DNA of 64,000 nt from contig JALELS010000023.1 of NCBI GenBank assembly GCA_022768065.1, positions 1-64,000 on the forward strand, in the 5' to 3' direction. The stretch comes from Ruminococcus sp. Lineage in GTDB: Bacteria; Bacillota; Clostridia; Oscillospirales; Acutalibacteraceae. Positions within the stretch are counted from its first letter, which is position 1. Each line of letters begins with the position of its first letter. The notes below the pieces were generated by a model. That model was not told the origin of the DNA and did no database searches. It was given only the letters and a program-made list of their open reading frames with translations. Position numbers and translations under genes: made by a program. This document shows, in pieces, positions 61,351-64,000 of the stretch.

Positions 61351-62716
61351 TTCTGATTACCTTTCTTTTTACGGCAAGTTCCGACAAGATCGTTTCTTTT
61401 TCTCTGCCGCTGAAATTATAAAAACAAATCGGAATGAGCGAGAGTAAAAATCCGAGTCCCGGAATTACCGTGACGAGCGAAAAAAGACCCGTAACGGTAG
61501 AAGCACTCTGCACGGACGGTACTCCTGCCGCGGACGGCTCGACAAAACCAAATAACGTGAGCGCCGCGGAAAGCCCGATAAAGCCCACCGCATTATTAAA
61601 TTTTGTGACAAATGAATTGAGCGAAAAGCACACGCCCTCCATTCTCTCGCCGGTTTTCCATTCGAGATAATCGAGGCTGTCGCCGACCATAGGATAAGGA
61701 AGAACATTATAAGAGCCGAGAGCTATACCGCCTATTGTCATAAACGGCAATGCAAAATATATATTCATTTTACCGAGAAAGAACGCCGCCGTAAGGCTTA
61801 CGCCGCCCGTTAAGGCAGCTATTATGCAGGTCGTTTTATAGCCGAGCTTTTTATACGCAATCGGGGTCAAAAGTATGCCTGCAAACATACCGCTGCCGAC
61901 AATGAGATACAAAAGCAGCAAAACCGTTCCGGAATTTAACCCCGGAATATTTATAACATACGTTGCAATATACAGCGCAGCCGGCATTATAAGATAACGC
62001 GGCGACGCCGCCATCGACATAAGAAGCGCCATCATCATAGGCTTGTTTTTGCACGCTGCCTTTATCATATCGCGCACGGCAATTTTTTCGGTGTGCGTAG
62101 AAAAGCGTTCTTTTGAATTTTTAAACAGAGCAAGATATGCCGACGAAGTTATTATACCGACAAATATCGACATTGCAAAGTATACATATTTTTCCGGAAT
62201 AAAAGATTGAAATACCGTGAGCAGTCCTACGGGTAAGAGACTGCCTACCGAACCCACCGTCACATAAAACGACAAAAGAGACGCTCTTTCGTCGCTGTTC
62301 GGCGTAGCCACGCTCATAAGCCCCATTGCAGGCACGTCGGTAAGCGTATAAGCCATGCCGAAAATTATATATGATACGGCGGCAAATATCATTTTAAATG
62401 TTTTCGGCGCCCCCGTCAATGGCATAAACAGCACCACGGTAGTGGCAAGCATCAAAAACGAGCCCGCCAAAACATACGGTCTCATTTTTCCGTATTTTGT
62501 GTTTGTTCTGTCTACTATAACTCCCATGATAGGGTCGTTTACGGCGTCCCAAATTCTCGCGACTATCATCAGCATCATAACGAAAGACGACGGAATTATA
62601 AGTATGTCCGTAAAGAAATACATAAGGTATGACTGCGTTATGCCTGCGACCATATAACTGCCGACCGCGGCAAACCCATAAGAGGCTTTTTCTTTTTTTG
62701 AAATATATTTTTCCAT
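61340..62716 (-). CDS. GPH-family sugar:cation symporter (MFS)
   Basis: 458 residues, twelve membrane helices, with the GPH motifs DRTNTKYGKMRPY (about 69-81) and DYLEWKTGERMEGV (about 346-359). First gene of an operon with the metallophosphoesterase, HAD phosphatase and EamA transporter, each overlapping or touching the next. Together they suggest import and breakdown of a phosphorylated or phosphodiester-linked sugar, but the substrate is unknown. Start ATG at 62716. Confidence 0.9.
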   Translation of the reverse strand: MEKYISKKEKASYGFAAVGSYMVAGITQSYLMYFFTDILIIPSSFVMMLMIVARIWDAVNDPIMGVIVDRTNTKYGKMRPYVLAGSFLMLATTVVLFMPLTGAPKTFKMIFAAVSYIIFGMAYTLTDVPAMGLMSVATPNSDERASLLSFYVTVGSVGSLLPVGLLTVFQSFIPEKYVYFAMSIFVGIITSSAYLALFKNSKERFSTHTEKIAVRDMIKAACKNKPMMMALLMSMAASPRYLIMPAALYIATYVINIPGLNSGTVLLLLYLIVGSGMFAGILLTPIAYKKLGYKTTCIIAALTGGVSLTAAFFLGKMNIYFALPFMTIGGIALGSYNVLPYPMVGDSLDYLEWKTGERMEGVCFSLNSFVTKFNNAVGFIGLSAALTLFGFVEPSAAGVPSVQSASTVTGLFSLVTVIPGLGFLLSLIPICFYNFSGREKETILSELAVKRKVIRNEI

Positions 62717-62795
62717 AGCTTCACCCTGTTTTTGATTTTATGAAAAAATTATAGCCGCCGAAAATATAACGTCTCTATCAAACGGCTGTTAAATC

Positions 62796-62830
62796 TTCGT
62801 AAATTCGTGTAAAACTTTTGTTGTGTCACA
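62796..62830. promoter_or_regulatory. Copy of the candidate operator upstream of a GPH transporter
   Basis: The segment reads TTCGTAAATTCGTGTAAAAC, then TTTTGTTGTGT. It matches 39318-39349 at nearly all positions with one base deleted; the core GTGTAAAAYTTTTGTTRTRT is shared at 17 of 20 exact bases. It lies in the divergent region between the GPH operon and the Cys-rich gene, 80-114 bases from the transporter start. Confidence 0.4.
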
Positions 62831-62935
62831 CATTTGGGGAGGCGTCATAAAATGTTATTGAAGTTTACAAACTCAGTACCGTACCGAGCGCGACAAATAC
62901 GGTACGGCACATAAATAATTACAGGAGGGCTTTTT

Positions 62936-63790
62936 ATGGCAGAAACCAAATCGTGCTGTAACGACAAGGTACCCGGCAGAATTCGTGAAGCCGTGTGTAT
63001 AGACACGAACCGAGTTTACGACTCCTGCGCGGATAAGGATTGTCTTGCGGACCTGAGAGTTTATTTTCCGCCGCAGTATCAGCAAACAGTAGACAGAGCT
63101 ACAAACGTCAGGTGCAGGGGCTGCGACATACTTAACGTCTTTATCGACGTAGAGAGAGTTCCCTTTAACCGCGGATTCTATTCCGTGGACATCACGTTCT
63201 TTTTCAAGGTCACTCTCGATGCATATTCGGTAGCTACCGCTCCGCCCGAGACCATAAGCGGATTTACGACATTCTCAAAGAAATGCATACTCTACGGCAG
63301 CGAGGGTAAGGTAAGAGTATATTCCTCGGAATTCCGCGCCGACTCGGACGACCGCCAGATAATACCGCAAAACACAAATCCGAGAGCTAAGGTTCAGGTG
63401 GTAGACCCCATATGCCTTGAGGCAAAGCTCTGCCGCCCGTGCGACTGCTGCGACTGTCTCGGCGACTCGTGCATACCGGTTCCGACGTGCGTAAAACGCG
63501 CTTTCGGCGACGAATTTCCCGATGATTTCGGTCACCGCCCCGTTGAAAAAGCGGTTGCCGTTACAATAGGTATTTTCACAATAGTACAGCTTGAACGCGA
63601 CGTTCAGATGCTTATACCGGCATACGACTTCTGCATACCCGACAAAGAATGCAGCTGCGACACGGACGATCCGTGCGAATCCTTCCGCAAGATACAGTTC
63701 CCCGTGGACGAATTCTTCCCGCCTAACGAGGCAAATTTACAGTCCGGCACAGGCGTAAAACCGTCGTGCGGATGCGAACGAAGCGAATAG
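62936..63790 (+). CDS. Cysteine-rich protein of unknown function (conserved in Clostridia)
   Basis: 284 residues, no signal peptide or membrane helix. Conserved-looking blocks: REAVCIDTNRVYDSCADKDC (18-37), VPFNRGFYSVDITFFF (about 80-95), LYGSEGKVRVYSSEF, a cluster CRPCDCCDCLGDSC (about 167-180) and AYDFCIPDKECSC (about 231-243). About 25 cysteines. I recall relatives as uncharacterised proteins in many spore-forming Clostridia; a spore-surface or metal-binding role is plausible only. Ribosome site AGGAGGG; own terminator. Confidence 0.85.
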   Translation: MAETKSCCNDKVPGRIREAVCIDTNRVYDSCADKDCLADLRVYFPPQYQQTVDRATNVRCRGCDILNVFIDVERVPFNRGFYSVDITFFFKVTLDAYSVATAPPETISGFTTFSKKCILYGSEGKVRVYSSEFRADSDDRQIIPQNTNPRAKVQVVDPICLEAKLCRPCDCCDCLGDSCIPVPTCVKRAFGDEFPDDFGHRPVEKAVAVTIGIFTIVQLERDVQMLIPAYDFCIPDKECSCDTDDPCESFRKIQFPVDEFFPPNEANLQSGTGVKPSCGCERSE

Positions 63791-63799
63791 ACAAAATCA

Positions 63800-63830
63800 G
63801 AAAGCCGGCCCTTACAGGTTCGGCTTTCTT
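63800..63830 (+). terminator. Terminator of the Cys-rich gene
   Basis: Stem AGAAAGCCG/CGGCTTTCT with a loop of about 10 bases, then TT-GAC-TTTTT. Confidence 0.75.
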
Positions 63831-63891
63831 GACTTTTTAACCATGTAATGATAAAATTCTATCAAATTATTGTATAAAGAGGGGAATTTTT

Positions 63892-64000
63892 GTGAACGTA
63901 TATGATTTTGACAACACCATCTACGACGGCGAGAGCGGATTTGACCTTTTTATGTTTTATCTCAAAAAAGACCCCAAAGAGATAGCTAAAATAATTCCGC
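63892..64000 (+). CDS. HAD-family hydrolase, 5' end only
   Basis: The first 36 codons are in the window: a GTG start behind AGAGGGG, then NVYDFDNTIYDGESGFDLFMFYL with the HAD motif I DFDNT (nucleophile first Asp). This start is typical of SerB-like HAD-IB phosphatases of Firmicutes. The gene continues beyond the window. Confidence 0.8.
   Translation, partial: MNVYDFDNTIYDGESGFDLFMFYLKKDPKEIAKIIP

Overview
The window looks like a chromosomal segment of an anaerobic, probably gut-dwelling Clostridia (Oscillospirales/Ruminococcaceae-like). This rests on gene content, not on a marker-gene tree: a V/A-type rotary ATPase operon, a T-box in front of pheST, an N-terminally extended L27 next to its Prp protease, a DnaD/DnaI primosome pair, several GPH-type sugar symporters, cytoplasmic glycosidases, and strong AGGAGG ribosome sites mixed with many GTG/TTG starts. 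I saw no rRNA or tRNA gene, CRISPR array, prophage or conjugative module. The only clear mobile DNA is the left end of an IS200/IS605-like element cut by the window start, plus a possible non-autonomous hairpin element near 41 kb.

Layout. 0-7.2 kb (minus): an operon of a C_GCAxxG_C_C redox-type protein, a GH36-like and a GH31 alpha-glycosidase and a NahK-like sugar-1-kinase, which together look like an intracellular route for alpha-linked GalNAc/galactose glycans. 7.2-8.4 kb (plus): ilvE. 8.5-18.2 kb (minus): a ten-gene V-ATPase operon in the order G/H, C, I-prime, I, K, F, E, A, B, D. I-prime is a membrane-less paralogue of subunit I and is the most unusual gene of the window. 18.4-22.5 kb (plus): GH13 alpha-glucosidase, YbaK-type deacylase, GH35 beta-galactosidase. 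22.5-26.3 kb (minus): pheT and pheS behind a Phe T-box. 26.3-30.5 kb (minus): RlmD-type methyltransferase, Nim-type flavoprotein, cyclase-family hydrolase, UDP-galactopyranose-mutase-like flavoprotein and a small Cys-rich protein. 30.5-33.9 kb (plus): rplU-prp-rpmA, a THUMP-domain methyltransferase and a lipid kinase.

33.9-41.3 kb: GPH transporter with a membrane-anchored partner, small membrane protein, EamA transporter, DUF5662 protein, TrmO, and a second GPH/SLC45-like transporter, ending in an intergenic inverted-repeat element with a perfect 40-bp palindrome. 41.3-47.5 kb: PhoR/PhoB-like two-component system, a solitary MazF, two small CotF-like proteins, and an XRE-nth-dnaD-dnaI operon. 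47.7-56.1 kb: a membrane-anchored GDPD-fold protein that has lost its catalytic residues, two flavoproteins preceded by a 49-residue Cys-rich membrane protein, an XRE regulator, DUF1015, VanZ, and an orphan peptide-binding lipoprotein. 56.2-64 kb: RmuC, a zinc-ribbon/DUF805 protein, an overlapping GPH transporter - metallophosphoesterase (frameshifted) - HAD phosphatase - EamA operon, a Cys-rich protein family of unknown function, and the start of a HAD hydrolase.

The strongest leads are the duplicated stator arm of the V-ATPase, the catalytically dead GDPD protein, the palindrome element at 41 kb, and a sequence of about 36 bp shared upstream of two sugar transporters. All gene functions are assigned by reading translated motifs; no database search was run.
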